Shown: positions 1 to 9,911, counted from the first letter of the stretch. The stretch: DNA of 64,000 nt from Chryseobacterium angstadtii (GCF_001045465.1 NZ_LFND01000002.1:62001-126000), one strand, 5' to 3'. Notes: generated from the sequence alone by a model not told the origin. Numbers and translations: made by a program.

Positions 1-1654
1 GATTGGATTTCAATTTTAAATAGTTCCTGTTAATAGAAGCAGCTGATTCACCCAAAGCATGGGGATACTTTTCATTGGTTCCCCAGCCATCCATGTTGAG
101 TTGCATAGGAGTAAAGGTTTTCCATTGGAAATCCCTTGTATTGATAATCGGGTTTTTCCCTCCGAAAATACCATCCATATCCGAGGTAATGTTAGGTTGG
201 CCAGACAAACCAGAACCTATATAGGTAGGAATGTGGAATCTGATATATTCCCACTCTCCACCGGTTTGGTCTCCTGTCCAAATACCTGCATATCGTTGCG
301 AACCAGCCCAGCCGTCTAATGAAATGATAAAAGGACGACTTCCGTTACCATAGCGTGGCATTATTTGAGCTACCTCTGAAATACCGTTCAGCCCGAATGA
401 ATAACCAGGGCCTACCCAGGCAACATCGGTTTTTAATACTCTTACGCCTGCGTCACCTACTTCCTTTATGATATCTCTTTGCAAAAGGGCGCTTATCCCA
501 TCTTTAGGATGCAAATCTGATTGCGTCCACAATCCTATTTCTACTCCGTTTTGTCTGGCATAATTTCCGAGAGATTTTAGGTTAGCGATATTGCCATCCA
601 GGGTTTCTGTCTGTCCGTATCCTGCACTGTAGCCATCATTGGGTAAAATCCAGCCCAAAGGCATATCTGTATTTTTATAACGGTCTATCACTGCTCTGGC
701 AGAAAACTGATAGTTATTTTTTTCTCCATTTAAAGATTCTTTAACGCCACCGTTATCTTTCTGGCTCTCTTTATATCTTTTTCCGTCTTCAAATAGAATT
801 CCTTTCTCATCTTCTTTCCAATAATCTCTATTGTAGGCATTAAGATGTCCTTCATAAAAACCAAACTTGGGTAAAAGTACAGGGTTTCCCGTGAGCTGGT
901 AAAAATCGTTCAATAAAGATTCAGGATGATCATTTACCATAAAGAAAACATCCAGATAATTGGTCTCATGAGCCAGTTTCACTTCATTTTTATTCTGTTT
1001 ACCGAAATCATAATATCCTTTCTTGAAAGTATGCCACATAAAACCATATCCGTTGGTAGACCAATAATAAGGATTGGGTGATGCCACGCCACCATCAGTC
1101 CAGTTGTTTTGATTCACGATGAAAATAGTATTTCCTTTATGAGAAAATCGACCGTTTTGTACACCACCTCCATAGAAATATTCATCTTTTCCCTGAGATA
1201 AAGTGAGCACGGCTTCTTTAGAATTAAATTCAATGGGAGCAATAAAAGAACATACCTGTTTATTAAGGCTCAGGTTGAATACTTTAAATAAAGAAGTTGT
1301 TTTTTCTATTTCTATTTTAATTTTACCGGTGGAGATAGAAACAGTCTGTGGTAAATTGTTGACAGCAATTTCTTTTACTTTTTTTCTAGGCTGATCTACC
1401 AAAATTTGAGCAGGAGGTACCGCTTCGGGATTTCTTACGTCTCCGCCTTTTGGATCTAAAAATAACCGAAAAATATTTTCTCCATAAAAATCTATTAGTA
1501 TTTTTTTGTTGTCGGAAAGCAAAACTTCTACTGAAGTTTCTCCTTTCTTAGAAACATTTTCAATTTTTTGAGCCTGAATTTTTCCAATGAAGAAAAAAAG
1601 AAAAGCGCTCAGTAGTAAAATCTTTTGAATTTTTGAATTTAAAACTGCATCCAT
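1..1654 (-). CDS. GH31 family glycosidase, probable alpha-N-acetylgalactosaminidase (3' part outside window)
   Basis: A secreted glycoside hydrolase read from an ATG at 1654 and still open at base 1, so the C-terminus is missing. An N-terminal signal peptide (LLLSAFLFFFIGKIQAQ) is followed by the GH31 beta-sandwich and barrel. Two candidate catalytic aspartates are visible: D410 in VLKTDVAWVG (nucleophile position) and D462 in AGIWTGDQ (acid/base position), 52 residues apart. The stretch DGWAGSQRYAGIWTGDQ and the following SGLSGQPNITSDMDG resemble, from memory, the GH31 subfamily of alpha-N-acetylgalactosaminidases rather than alpha-glucosidases. It is the last gene of a susC-susD-GH31 operon, and the upstream operon encodes N-acetylhexosamine kinase-like and NagB enzymes, which fits release of GalNAc from glycans. 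GH31 membership is firm; substrate is inference. Confidence 0.85.
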   Translation of the reverse strand, partial: MDAVLNSKIQKILLLSAFLFFFIGKIQAQKIENVSKKGETSVEVLLSDNKKILIDFYGENIFRLFLDPKGGDVRNPEAVPPAQILVDQPRKKVKEIAVNNLPQTVSISTGKIKIEIEKTTSLFKVFNLSLNKQVCSFIAPIEFNSKEAVLTLSQGKDEYFYGGGVQNGRFSHKGNTIFIVNQNNWTDGGVASPNPYYWSTNGYGFMWHTFKKGYYDFGKQNKNEVKLAHETNYLDVFFMVNDHPESLLNDFYQLTGNPVLLPKFGFYEGHLNAYNRDYWKEDEKGILFEDGKRYKESQKDNGGVKESLNGEKNNYQFSARAVIDRYKNTDMPLGWILPNDGYSAGYGQTETLDGNIANLKSLGNYARQNGVEIGLWTQSDLHPKDGISALLQRDIIKEVGDAGVRVLKTDVAWVGPGYSFGLNGISEVAQIMPRYGNGSRPFIISLDGWAGSQRYAGIWTGDQTGGEWEYIRFHIPTYIGSGLSGQPNITSDMDGIFGGKNPIINTRDFQWKTFTPMQLNMDGWGTNEKYPHALGESAASINRNYLKLKSN

Positions 1655-1824
1655 TTACCTTGTTGATTTTATTTATTTATTACATTTTACACTACTCTAA
1701 GAAAGTAAGATCAATATTGAAGATAAAATTAACTGTAATATTTGTGATATTAAGACTTTCAAGAATAGTTTTTTATCAAATACCCACTATAATTGGCTTT
1801 TACTAAATGGTTATTTATATAAAA

Positions 1825-3477
1825 TTAATATCCCTTTGCTGCCTGAGCTTCTTGTAATTTCGGATTTAAATCCACCGCAGTTTGAGGGTAAGGGAATCTG
1901 TAAAACTTATCATTCCAAACCCTTGCTGCCACTTGTGTATTGGTAATATCATAGACTGTTTTCATTACATTTGGAGCAATTTTCCATCTTCTGATATCAT
2001 AGAATCTATGCCCTTCATTTGCCAGTTCTATTCTTCTTTCATTTCTGATAATCTCTCTTAAGGTTTCTTTTGTTTGTACGTTGTTAACCCCTACCATACC
2101 TGCTCTACTTCTAATTTGATTTAATGCATCATAAATAGTAGCATCCGGGCCAAAAAATTCATTTCTTGCTTCGGCATATATGAGTAATACCTCTGCATAA
2201 CGGATAAGCATAAAGTTGTTGCTCATATTTAAGTTCTCATCTAATGAGCCATAATCTGCCATTTTTTTATAATTATAACCTATCTTAGACGTATTGTTCG
2301 CACCTTGATTCCATTTGAACAGTGTACTTGTCCCAAAACCTTTTAAGTAAGACCAGGGTCCGTTTGGATGCATTATACTCGCATATAAACGGGTGTCTCT
2401 GTTTTTAAATTCATCCAGATAGGCATTATTTGGATTACCATGATTATAATTTGAAGCTCTTGTAGCATTAGAAGGAGGTGTAAATGCCGTTCCATCTTTA
2501 TTCCAATAGGCATTTACCAAATCAATGGTTGGGGTTACAGAACTCCATCCACTCTCTTCATTTGGCAATAGGAAAAGAGCCATGCTATTACTAAATACTC
2601 CTTTAGAATCCGGTACAAATTGAGCTTCTAAAATTGATTCTTTGTTGCCATTATTTTTGGCCCAGAACAACGACTGATAATTACTTAAGCCTTTATAAAA
2701 ATTGTCCTTATCTGCGGCAGAAGTAAAGGTAACAAAGCTGTCATAATTTGTACTTGTGTCTACTGAAGATGTATTGAAAAGATCGTAAGCTCCGGAATTC
2801 ATTACTAGCTGAGCAGCTTCATAAGCTTCTTTATATTTTCCTGTGTATAAGTATACCCTTGCCTTAAATGCGGATACAGCTCCTTTTGTTATTCTACCTT
2901 TATCCTGGCCAGAGGAGTAAGCAACTGGTAAATCATTTTCAATAGCATTTAATTCACTGATTACAAAATCATCAATTTGAGTTTCAGAAATAGGGGTAAG
3001 AGTAGCCCCATCCAATTCACCTGTTTTTTGCACGAGTGGAAGAGCTCCAAAGCGTTGAGATAAATCAAAATAATTAAAAGCTCTTATAAATCTGGCTTCT
3101 GCTTTATATCTGCCAGCCAAATTTTTATCCATTGGGATTTCATCAATTTTTTCCAAAAAAGTATTTGCTCTTCTAATGGTAGTAAAATTGTATCCGAAAT
3201 CTATAGAAGGAAGTATGTTTCCTGCAGAAGCATCTACTGCGGTTGTTTCCCAGGGATATTGAGCATATGAATTATCGGTAAAACTATCGTTATACAAACT
3301 GCTGTAAGCAGCGCTAGACATGTATGTATAAATACCATTTAATGCCAAGGTAGCGTCTTTTTCAGTTTTCCAGAATGTTTCTTCTGATACTTTGTCTTCC
3401 GGAAACCTGTCTAAATTACAAGAACTGGTCACTATTGTCAAGGAAACTGATAGTACTATAGTTTTTATTTTTTTCAT
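1825..3477 (-). CDS. SusD/RagB-family glycan-binding lipoprotein
   Basis: A 550-residue surface lipoprotein that, with its SusC partner, captures oligosaccharides at the outer membrane. The signal peptide ends at a lipidated C20 (VTSSC), followed by acidic residues (DRFPED) as in Bacteroidota surface-exported lipoproteins. Family marks include the N-terminal FPEDKVSEETFWKTEKDA segment, the helical RYKAEARFIRAFNYFDL repeat region and the C-terminal RNERRIELANEGHRFYDIRRW motif. It starts 18 bp after susC, so the two are co-transcribed, and the GH31 gene follows after 170 bp. The ligand is not readable from sequence; an amino-sugar glycan is suggested by the neighbours. Confidence 0.95.
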   Translation of the reverse strand: MKKIKTIVLSVSLTIVTSSCNLDRFPEDKVSEETFWKTEKDATLALNGIYTYMSSAAYSSLYNDSFTDNSYAQYPWETTAVDASAGNILPSIDFGYNFTTIRRANTFLEKIDEIPMDKNLAGRYKAEARFIRAFNYFDLSQRFGALPLVQKTGELDGATLTPISETQIDDFVISELNAIENDLPVAYSSGQDKGRITKGAVSAFKARVYLYTGKYKEAYEAAQLVMNSGAYDLFNTSSVDTSTNYDSFVTFTSAADKDNFYKGLSNYQSLFWAKNNGNKESILEAQFVPDSKGVFSNSMALFLLPNEESGWSSVTPTIDLVNAYWNKDGTAFTPPSNATRASNYNHGNPNNAYLDEFKNRDTRLYASIMHPNGPWSYLKGFGTSTLFKWNQGANNTSKIGYNYKKMADYGSLDENLNMSNNFMLIRYAEVLLIYAEARNEFFGPDATIYDALNQIRSRAGMVGVNNVQTKETLREIIRNERRIELANEGHRFYDIRRWKIAPNVMKTVYDITNTQVAARVWNDKFYRFPYPQTAVDLNPKLQEAQAAKGY

Positions 3478-3495
3478 TTTCAGAGGTTTAATAAA

Positions 3496-6390
3496 TTAAA
3501 AAGTTGCATTGATACCAAACGATATGGTTTTTAAGTTGGGATATGCTGAACGAGCACTAGCCATTTCAGGATCAAAATCTTTCATTCGCTTGTCTCCTCT
3601 CAACGTAAAGTAATTTTCCAAGTTTGCATATATTCTGAATTTTTTCAATCCTATGAGGCTACATGTTTCCTGAGGAATGGAATATCCCAAAGTAATAGAC
3701 TTAATTCTAAAGTAACTTGCATCAAAAAGCCAAAAATCTGAAGTAACCCCTATATTTTGAGTTCCTCCTCCAGACGGCAAAACCCTATGATACAAAGCAT
3801 TAGGATTTTGATTCTCCGGAGTCCATCTGTTATCTGAAACATATTGTTTTACACCGGCACCATTGAAAAATGCCTGAGAAGATTCTTTATCCAGATATAC
3901 CTCAACATTAGCCACTCCCTGCCCTACTACACTAAGATCAAAATTTTTATACCTGCCTCCTATACTTAAACCATAGGTAAGGCTTGGAACATCATTTCCT
4001 ATTACCGTTCTATCGTTTTCATCAACAACTCCATCACCATTAATATCTACATACTTTATATCGCCAGCTTGAGAAGTACTGTATAATTTAGGATAATTAT
4101 TGTTAATATCTTCCTGGGTTAAGAGCCCAGCAGTCTTGTATCCGTAGAAATCACCAATTGAACCTCCTACTTGTGTTATCCAATAATCATTGTATAGGGG
4201 CTTGCTGTTTATAAGTGAACGAATATTATTTCGGTTTTTAGCAAAATTAGCATTGATGTAAAAGTCTCCATTTTCAAAATTTTTATTATACCCCAAAGTA
4301 ATTTCTATTCCTTTATTTTCTACATCACCTGCATTAATTGGTGGTGTTTGGTTTATGTTTGGATCATTGTCTATGAGTACACCTGTTTCATATGGTAATT
4401 GATTGTTCATTAATGCACCCTTTGTAAGACGGCTATATACATCTACCGAGAAAGTAAAAGTATTGCTGAATAAAGATCCATCCAGCCCTATATTTTTGGT
4501 AACAATTGTTTCCCACCCTATACCCGAAAAGCCAAGCTTACCTGGTACCATTGCCCCTACTATTGCATTCCCCAGAACTACAGAAGTATTATCTATATAG
4601 GTTTGATTGTCATAATAACCAATGGTATTGATAGATCCGGTGCTACCATAAGAACCTCTGAATTTCAGTGTATTGATAAAACTCAGATTTTTAATGAAAT
4701 TCTCCTTGTCTAACCTCCAGGAAGCCATAACTGCAGGAAAATATCCCCATCTGTTTTCTTTAGCAAAACGCGAAGATGCATCTGCCCTTATAATACCTTC
4801 TAAAAAATATTTTTCCTGATAATTATAATTGATACGAGCGAAAACAGACTGGAAAGCATATTGCCCGGTATTGGATTTTAATTCATCTAAGGTTCCGTCC
4901 AGGGTACTAAGAGCACTTAAAGAATGTAATCCATCTTTTGGAATATTAGATTTTTTACCAGATATAGATCTGGTTGTATAGTCTTCATAGGAAGCACCTC
5001 CCAACACTTTAAAATAATGTGATGATATGTTTTTTTCATAACTTATCAAGGCCTGAGTATTAAGTAATTCATCAGAATTCCAGGACTCAGAATAGTTATT
5101 AATCGCTCTCGCAGTTGAACCAATTGGAGCGTTGGTTAAAAAGTTGTAAACAGGGTTTAGTGTATTTACAAAGGTCCCTAAACGATAGTTCCAATTTGAA
5201 TAGTTGATTTGAGCATTTACATTTAATCCTTTTACAGGAGTGTAGTTGGCAGATAATCCTCCCATAAATTTTTGATCATTTGACTTAGAATCTCCTCCCT
5301 CAGTGTTATTTCTTACAGGATTGGTATTTGCAAATGTGTTATCTACTTTACCGGCATTAACAGATCCCCACCATCCATTCGACTGTCTTACTACCATAGT
5401 AGGCGTTATTCTTGCTAATTCTGCGGTATTAATACTACCTCCCTGATCATTGATCATTTGTTTGATAAACGATATATTAGAATTTACGGTAAGTTTATCA
5501 CTTAATTTAGAGGAGGTATTGGTCCTAAAAGAATATCTATCCATCCCTTTTGTAGGGGATAGAGACTCCTGCTTCAAATACCCTAAACTTGCGAAATAAC
5601 GGGTTTTATCTCCACCTGACACATTGATCTCATTATTAAGCACATTGGCCATTTTTCTATAAGTTGCTTTATACCAGTCTGTATTTGGGTATCTGTCCGG
5701 GTCTGTACCTGAAGCGGTAAGATCTATTTGCCCCTGATTATATTGAGAAAAATGACCAACATTATTATTAGCGTTATAATATGCTTCATTTTTCAGCTTC
5801 ATATATTCAACAGCATCTACATACTTAGGCAGATAGGTGGGCGTCTGATAGCCATTATACATATTATAACCTATACTCATCTTACCTCCACCGCCTTTTT
5901 TGGTCTCGACAAGAACCACCCCATAACCAGCTCTTGCACCATAGATAGCTGCCGAAGCATCTTTTAATATGCTTATATTTTCAATATCAGCCGGGCTTAG
6001 CCTGGAAAAATCTGCAGCACTAGAGGGAATACCATCTATAATATAGAGGGGTGAATTCCCTGCAACACTTCTTCCCCTTACATTCAAGGTGGGTACAGAA
6101 CCTACATCTCCCAAAGAAGACTTAATGGTAACTCCTGGTAAAGCACCTTGTATACTCGCTGTTAAGCTTGTTGTTGGCCGATCCTGTAGTATCTTTTTAT
6201 CAACAGAAGCTATAGATCCGGAAACAGTTCCTTTTTTCTGTTTTCCGAATCCTACTAAAACAACTTCTTCCACCTCTTTTACTTTTTTAGGGATAGAGTC
6301 CGAAGGTTTGTTTTTAGTTTCCTGTGCATCCACTAATGTGATAGATGACATTAGAATGGCACTCAAAATACAAATTGTAGTTTTCTTCAT
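3496..6390 (-). CDS. SusC/RagA-family TonB-dependent outer-membrane transporter
   Basis: A 964-residue TonB-dependent transporter that imports oligosaccharides bound by the adjacent SusD protein. A signal peptide (ending near VDAQ) is followed directly by a TonB box-like segment (VEEVVLVGFG), then the plug domain (GVTIKSSLGDVGSVPTLNVR, SPLYIIDGIP, ISILKDASAAIYGARAGYGV) and the barrel, ending in LKTISFGINATF. The carboxypeptidase-like domain often found before the plug in this family is absent. It is the first gene of its operon; a TACATTTG promoter box and an operator-like element lie upstream (6506-6573). Confidence 0.95.
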   Translation of the reverse strand: MKKTTICILSAILMSSITLVDAQETKNKPSDSIPKKVKEVEEVVLVGFGKQKKGTVSGSIASVDKKILQDRPTTSLTASIQGALPGVTIKSSLGDVGSVPTLNVRGRSVAGNSPLYIIDGIPSSAADFSRLSPADIENISILKDASAAIYGARAGYGVVLVETKKGGGGKMSIGYNMYNGYQTPTYLPKYVDAVEYMKLKNEAYYNANNNVGHFSQYNQGQIDLTASGTDPDRYPNTDWYKATYRKMANVLNNEINVSGGDKTRYFASLGYLKQESLSPTKGMDRYSFRTNTSSKLSDKLTVNSNISFIKQMINDQGGSINTAELARITPTMVVRQSNGWWGSVNAGKVDNTFANTNPVRNNTEGGDSKSNDQKFMGGLSANYTPVKGLNVNAQINYSNWNYRLGTFVNTLNPVYNFLTNAPIGSTARAINNYSESWNSDELLNTQALISYEKNISSHYFKVLGGASYEDYTTRSISGKKSNIPKDGLHSLSALSTLDGTLDELKSNTGQYAFQSVFARINYNYQEKYFLEGIIRADASSRFAKENRWGYFPAVMASWRLDKENFIKNLSFINTLKFRGSYGSTGSINTIGYYDNQTYIDNTSVVLGNAIVGAMVPGKLGFSGIGWETIVTKNIGLDGSLFSNTFTFSVDVYSRLTKGALMNNQLPYETGVLIDNDPNINQTPPINAGDVENKGIEITLGYNKNFENGDFYINANFAKNRNNIRSLINSKPLYNDYWITQVGGSIGDFYGYKTAGLLTQEDINNNYPKLYSTSQAGDIKYVDINGDGVVDENDRTVIGNDVPSLTYGLSIGGRYKNFDLSVVGQGVANVEVYLDKESSQAFFNGAGVKQYVSDNRWTPENQNPNALYHRVLPSGGGTQNIGVTSDFWLFDASYFRIKSITLGYSIPQETCSLIGLKKFRIYANLENYFTLRGDKRMKDFDPEMASARSAYPNLKTISFGINATF

Positions 6391-6505
6391 CTTTTATTGA
6401 TTTTTATAACAATATTATTCTATCGAGGATAAGGGTAGTTCTCTTCTTATTTTTCCGTTTCTGAGTATGAACTAACTATTACTATAACATTAACCCTGTG
6501 TAACT

Positions 6506-6513
6506 CAAATGTA
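6506..6513 (-). promoter_or_regulatory. Bacteroidota -7 box upstream of susC
   Basis: Read on the minus strand the octamer is TACATTTG, an exact match to the Bacteroidota -7 consensus TANNTTTG, about 115 bp before the susC start. No good -33 TTG is present at the expected distance; instead the palindromic operator at 6536-6551 begins there, which would let a bound regulator act directly on polymerase. Confidence 0.45.
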
Positions 6514-6535
6514 TAGTTTTACATCATACCTCCAT

Positions 6536-6573
6536 ACTGGTAGCTACCAGTTTTTGTACCTTTACCACCAGTT
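6536..6573. promoter_or_regulatory. Operator-like element, copy 1 (before susC)
   Basis: A perfect 16-bp palindrome, ACTGGTAGCTACCAGT (6536-6551), is followed 12 bp later by a half-site ACCACCAGTT (6564-6573). A second copy with the same spacing lies at 12068-12105, before the other operon of the locus; the two agree at 29 of 38 positions. The core TGGT-N4-ACCA resembles sites of HutC/NagR/DasR-type GntR regulators, which sense phosphorylated amino sugars. No such regulator is encoded in this window, so the binding protein is inferred. Confidence 0.65.
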
Positions 6574-6775
6574 AGAAAATCATTTGAATATGCCTTATCA
6601 GAAAGCCCTTAAAGATTGATTATGGTTGGCAGACACGCCTTTTTCTTCTCTATTTTCCAAGAGAAAAAAACATTTAACCTATTGATTTTTTTGTATTATA
6701 AAAGCGTTTTCACCTTGTTATTCATGGATCATCAACCCAATAGTAAGTCGGGTTTTTAAAGGTTAAAATAATAAT

Positions 6776-6794
6776 GGGCGGAAAAAATCCGCCC
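6776..6794 (-). terminator. Terminator of the nagB-PIG-L operon
   Basis: An inverted repeat GGGCGGA / TCCGCCC encloses a five-base A loop. On the minus strand it is followed by ATTATTATTTT. It lies 158 bp after the nagB stop codon and separates that operon from susC. Confidence 0.75.
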
Positions 6795-6951
6795 AAAACT
6801 ACCTTCTGTACTGGTCAAAAATTGGTAACAGTAAAAAAGTAAAATATATTAAATTTGATTTATAGAATATCCTTAAAAAACAGGCATATTACTTCCCCTG
6901 CAAACCTTTAGGAAGTGAAATTTCTTCTACAGAAAGACATTATTCAACTTT

Positions 6952-8880
6952 TTAGAATTCCCACCTTACAAAAGCTTCCATGGCAGCATAAGTGGCAAGT
7001 CCCATTTTATGATACGTTTCTGCTGTTTCTCTGTTCCTTTCTTCTGCTCTTTGCCAGAATTCTCTCATGTCTGTCCCCTGGAATACTACCCCATCTTTTT
7101 GAGATTGATGTTTGAAAACTCCATAGCGTTTTTCCAAAATTTGATCCGGGCTTAGCGGAACTGCCATTTCTATTTCTTCTATAGACCATTCTTTCCATGC
7201 TCCTCTATATAGCCATAGCCAACAATCTTTCATATATTCATTTGGTCTCAAATTTTTAACAGATTCAAAAATAGCATCCAAACACACTTTATGCGTTCCA
7301 TGAGGATCTGCTAAGTCACCAGCTGCAAATATCTGATGTGGTTTTACTTTATCTATGATATCCGTTACAATTTCTATGTCTTCTTTGCTCAATGGTTTTT
7401 TCTCTATTCTGCCTGTTTCATAGAATGGCATTTCCAGAAAATGAATCTGGCTGTCCGGTATTCCCACGTAATAGCAGGTAGATCTTGCTTCTCCTTTTCT
7501 TATTAAGCCCTTTATATGTCTTACTTCAGGAATGTCTATATCGCTATTTTTCTTATTTTGTAAAAATTTGACTGCTTTATCAAAAATCTTTTTCGCCGGG
7601 CCATTTTCTATGCCAAACATTTCGTTGTAATCACACACAAAATTGGCAAATCGCAATGCTTCAGAATCTGCTACTGCTATATTTCCGGAGGTTTGATAGG
7701 CTACATGAACTTCATGCCCCTGTTGGTGCAACCTTATGAAAGTTCCGCCCATACTAATAATATCATCGTCTGGATGCGGACTGAATATAAGGACTCTTTT
7801 CTTAGCCGGAGTTTTTCTTTCTGGTCTATTACTGTCATCCGCTCCTGGCTTACCTCCAGGCCAACCGGTTATGGTATGCTGTAGTTTATTGAAAATCTGG
7901 ATATTGATATCGTAAGCCGGTCCTTTGTCTGCCAGCAAATCGCTCATTCCGTTTTCTATATAATCAGAATCGGTAAGTTTTAGTATAGGTTTTTTTATTT
8001 TTTGGGCTAATCCCAAAACTGCTTTTCGGATTAACACATCAGTCCACTCTATTTTTTCTACCAACCATGGAGTATTAATCCGGGTAAGTTTATGAGCAGC
8101 TCCCTGATCCAATACAAAAGTAACGTTTTTGTGTTCCTGCAAATAGGAAGCTGGCACCAGATTGGTAACAGGACCTTCTACAGACTCTTTTATAATATTT
8201 GATTTAGATTCGCCCCAAGCCAATAATATGACTCTTTTCGCTTCCATTATTTTCTTTACCCCTAATGTAATAGCTGTTCTGGGCGTATTTGACAGTCCTA
8301 AAAATTCATTGCTTGCGGCTACTCTTGTGATATGATCTAATGCCACAAGGCGGGTTTTGGAATTTTGTAAGGAGCCCGATTCATTAAACCCGATATGACC
8401 ATTACCACCAATACCCAGAACCTGTAAATCTATTCCGCCTAAAGCTTCTATTTTAAGTTCGTAGTCAGTACAATAATCAGCTATTTCTTCTTTAGATAAT
8501 GTTCCGTCAGGAATATGGTAGTTTTCAGGAAGAATATCTACTTTATCCAACAATAATTCTTTCATAAAACGCACATAACTATGTATGGAATCTGGTTCCA
8601 TAGGATAATATTCGTCAAGATTAAAAGTGACTACATTTTTGAAACTCAAACCTTCTTCTTTGTGCATGCGTACCAATTCAGCGTATAAACTTTTGGGCGA
8701 GGAACCTGTTGCCAGTCCTAAAATACAAGGTTGTTTTTGAGACTGCTTTACGCGTATAAGGTCTGAAATTTCTTTTGCTACGGATTTTGAAGCTGAAAGC
8801 GAATCCGTGAAAATAACTGTCTCTATCTTTTCAAATCTTTTTTCAAATCCTGTAGAGAAATCTATTGTACTCTTTAACAT
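6952..8880 (-). CDS. nagB: Glucosamine-6-phosphate deaminase (NagB) fused to PIG-L-type deacetylase
   Basis: A 642-residue cytoplasmic two-domain enzyme. The N-terminal half is NagB, which converts glucosamine-6-phosphate to fructose-6-phosphate and ammonia: substrate loop LGLATGSSPKS (54-64), catalytic D89 in NLDEYY, and GIGGNGHIGFNE (156-167) with catalytic H162. The C-terminal half, from about residue 360, is a PIG-L (LmbE-like) zinc deacetylase with the metal motif HPDDD (369-373) and a later HGTH. Usual stand-alone NagB is about 260 residues, so this is a true fusion. It is last in an operon after nucleotidyltransferase, kinase and epimerase, 86 bp after the epimerase. The PIG-L substrate is unknown; an N-acetylated hexosamine derivative is the natural guess, as no nagA is visible. 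Confidence 0.93.
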   Translation of the reverse strand: MLKSTIDFSTGFEKRFEKIETVIFTDSLSASKSVAKEISDLIRVKQSQKQPCILGLATGSSPKSLYAELVRMHKEEGLSFKNVVTFNLDEYYPMEPDSIHSYVRFMKELLLDKVDILPENYHIPDGTLSKEEIADYCTDYELKIEALGGIDLQVLGIGGNGHIGFNESGSLQNSKTRLVALDHITRVAASNEFLGLSNTPRTAITLGVKKIMEAKRVILLAWGESKSNIIKESVEGPVTNLVPASYLQEHKNVTFVLDQGAAHKLTRINTPWLVEKIEWTDVLIRKAVLGLAQKIKKPILKLTDSDYIENGMSDLLADKGPAYDINIQIFNKLQHTITGWPGGKPGADDSNRPERKTPAKKRVLIFSPHPDDDIISMGGTFIRLHQQGHEVHVAYQTSGNIAVADSEALRFANFVCDYNEMFGIENGPAKKIFDKAVKFLQNKKNSDIDIPEVRHIKGLIRKGEARSTCYYVGIPDSQIHFLEMPFYETGRIEKKPLSKEDIEIVTDIIDKVKPHQIFAAGDLADPHGTHKVCLDAIFESVKNLRPNEYMKDCWLWLYRGAWKEWSIEEIEMAVPLSPDQILEKRYGVFKHQSQKDGVVFQGTDMREFWQRAEERNRETAETYHKMGLATYAAMEAFVRWEF

Positions 8881-8966
8881 ATTAATTGGGTTTTGGAGAG
8901 GGCTAAAATTGAACTTATAGTATATAGAGAATTTGTGTTTCTAAATTTTTAATTATTTTTTTTCAG

Positions 8967-9911
8967 TTATAAGGATATTATTTCTTTCGTTTCCCTATTT
9001 CTTTTGTCATAGTATTCTATTGTTTCTAGTAATGCCTGGTCTAATGAATAAAGAGGTTTAAATCCTAATTGTTGAAATTTAGAGGTATCTGCTGTTGAAT
9101 GCTTAATATCTCCTGCCCGTTCTTCTAAAAAAACAATTGGTGATTTTGAATTCGTAATTTCAATAATTTTTTTTGCAAGCTCAATAATAGAAGTGCTGTG
9201 CCCTAAAGCAATATTATAGATAGAGTCTCCTTTTTCTGAGGCAAAAATATTGGCACGAACTATATCTTTTACATAAATAAAATCTCTGGTCTGATTTCCA
9301 TCTCCATAAATAGTAATCGGTTCATTTTTTAGTGCTTTATTTATAAAAATGGGAACGGCAGCGGCATAGGCAGAATCAGGATTTTGTCTCGAACCAAAAA
9401 CATTAAAATATCTCAATGAGGCAGTGGGTATTTGCCATTGTTTCTGATACATATTCAGGTAATATTCACCATCCAATTTACTGATGGCATAAGGAGTCAT
9501 GGGTTTTGGAGCCATGCTTTCTATTTTAGGAAGAATAGGATCATCTCCATAATTGGCAGCAGAGCTTGATAAAATAACCTTACAGCCATAATTACGCTTA
9601 GCAGCTTCTAAAACATTGATGGTTCCATGTGTATTAATATCTATACACTCCGAAATATTGATTAAAGACTCCGGTACACTTACTAATGCTGCAAGGTGAA
9701 AAATAGTTGAGGCTTCCTGCGCATATTTAAAAAGAAGGTTTTTATCCCTTATATCTCCATTGATAAATTCCACATCTAATCCTTCCAGATTTTTTTTAAA
9801 TCCTGTCCTTAAATTATCTAATACGATAACATGATGCCCATTTTTTGACAGTTCTTCAGCGATATGGCTTCCGATGAATCCTGCGCCTCCGGTAATAAGA
9901 TATTTTTTCAT
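8967..9911 (-). CDS. NAD-dependent sugar-nucleotide epimerase (GalE/WbpP-like)
   Basis: A 314-residue extended short-chain dehydrogenase/reductase. It has the NAD-binding GGAGFIG (8-14), the SSSAANYG segment and catalytic Y141-x-x-x-K145 (YAISK), and LRYFNVFGSRQ typical of UDP-sugar 4-epimerases. Its ATG overlaps the kinase stop by 4 bp (9908-9911), so the two are translationally coupled. In this setting the likely reaction is UDP-GalNAc to UDP-GlcNAc (or UDP-Gal to UDP-Glc), the last step of a Leloir-like route. Family is clear; the exact substrate is inference. Confidence 0.88.
   Translation of the reverse strand: MKKYLITGGAGFIGSHIAEELSKNGHHVIVLDNLRTGFKKNLEGLDVEFINGDIRDKNLLFKYAQEASTIFHLAALVSVPESLINISECIDINTHGTINVLEAAKRNYGCKVILSSSAANYGDDPILPKIESMAPKPMTPYAISKLDGEYYLNMYQKQWQIPTASLRYFNVFGSRQNPDSAYAAAVPIFINKALKNEPITIYGDGNQTRDFIYVKDIVRANIFASEKGDSIYNIALGHSTSIIELAKKIIEITNSKSPIVFLEERAGDIKHSTADTSKFQQLGFKPLYSLDQALLETIEYYDKRNRETKEIISL

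Larger units (their letters stand above)
6391..6951. other. 561-bp intergenic region before susC
   Basis: No credible gene is seen here. The region holds the terminator of the nagB operon (6776-6794), the operator-like element (6536-6573) and a -7 promoter box (6506-6513) for susC. The remainder is AT-rich and shows no clear structure. Confidence 0.7.

Noticed and set aside
59..319. Plus-strand frame across the GH31 gene, and similar antisense frames throughout
   Set aside because: They lie opposite clear, conserved genes, lack promoters and have no recognisable protein pattern.
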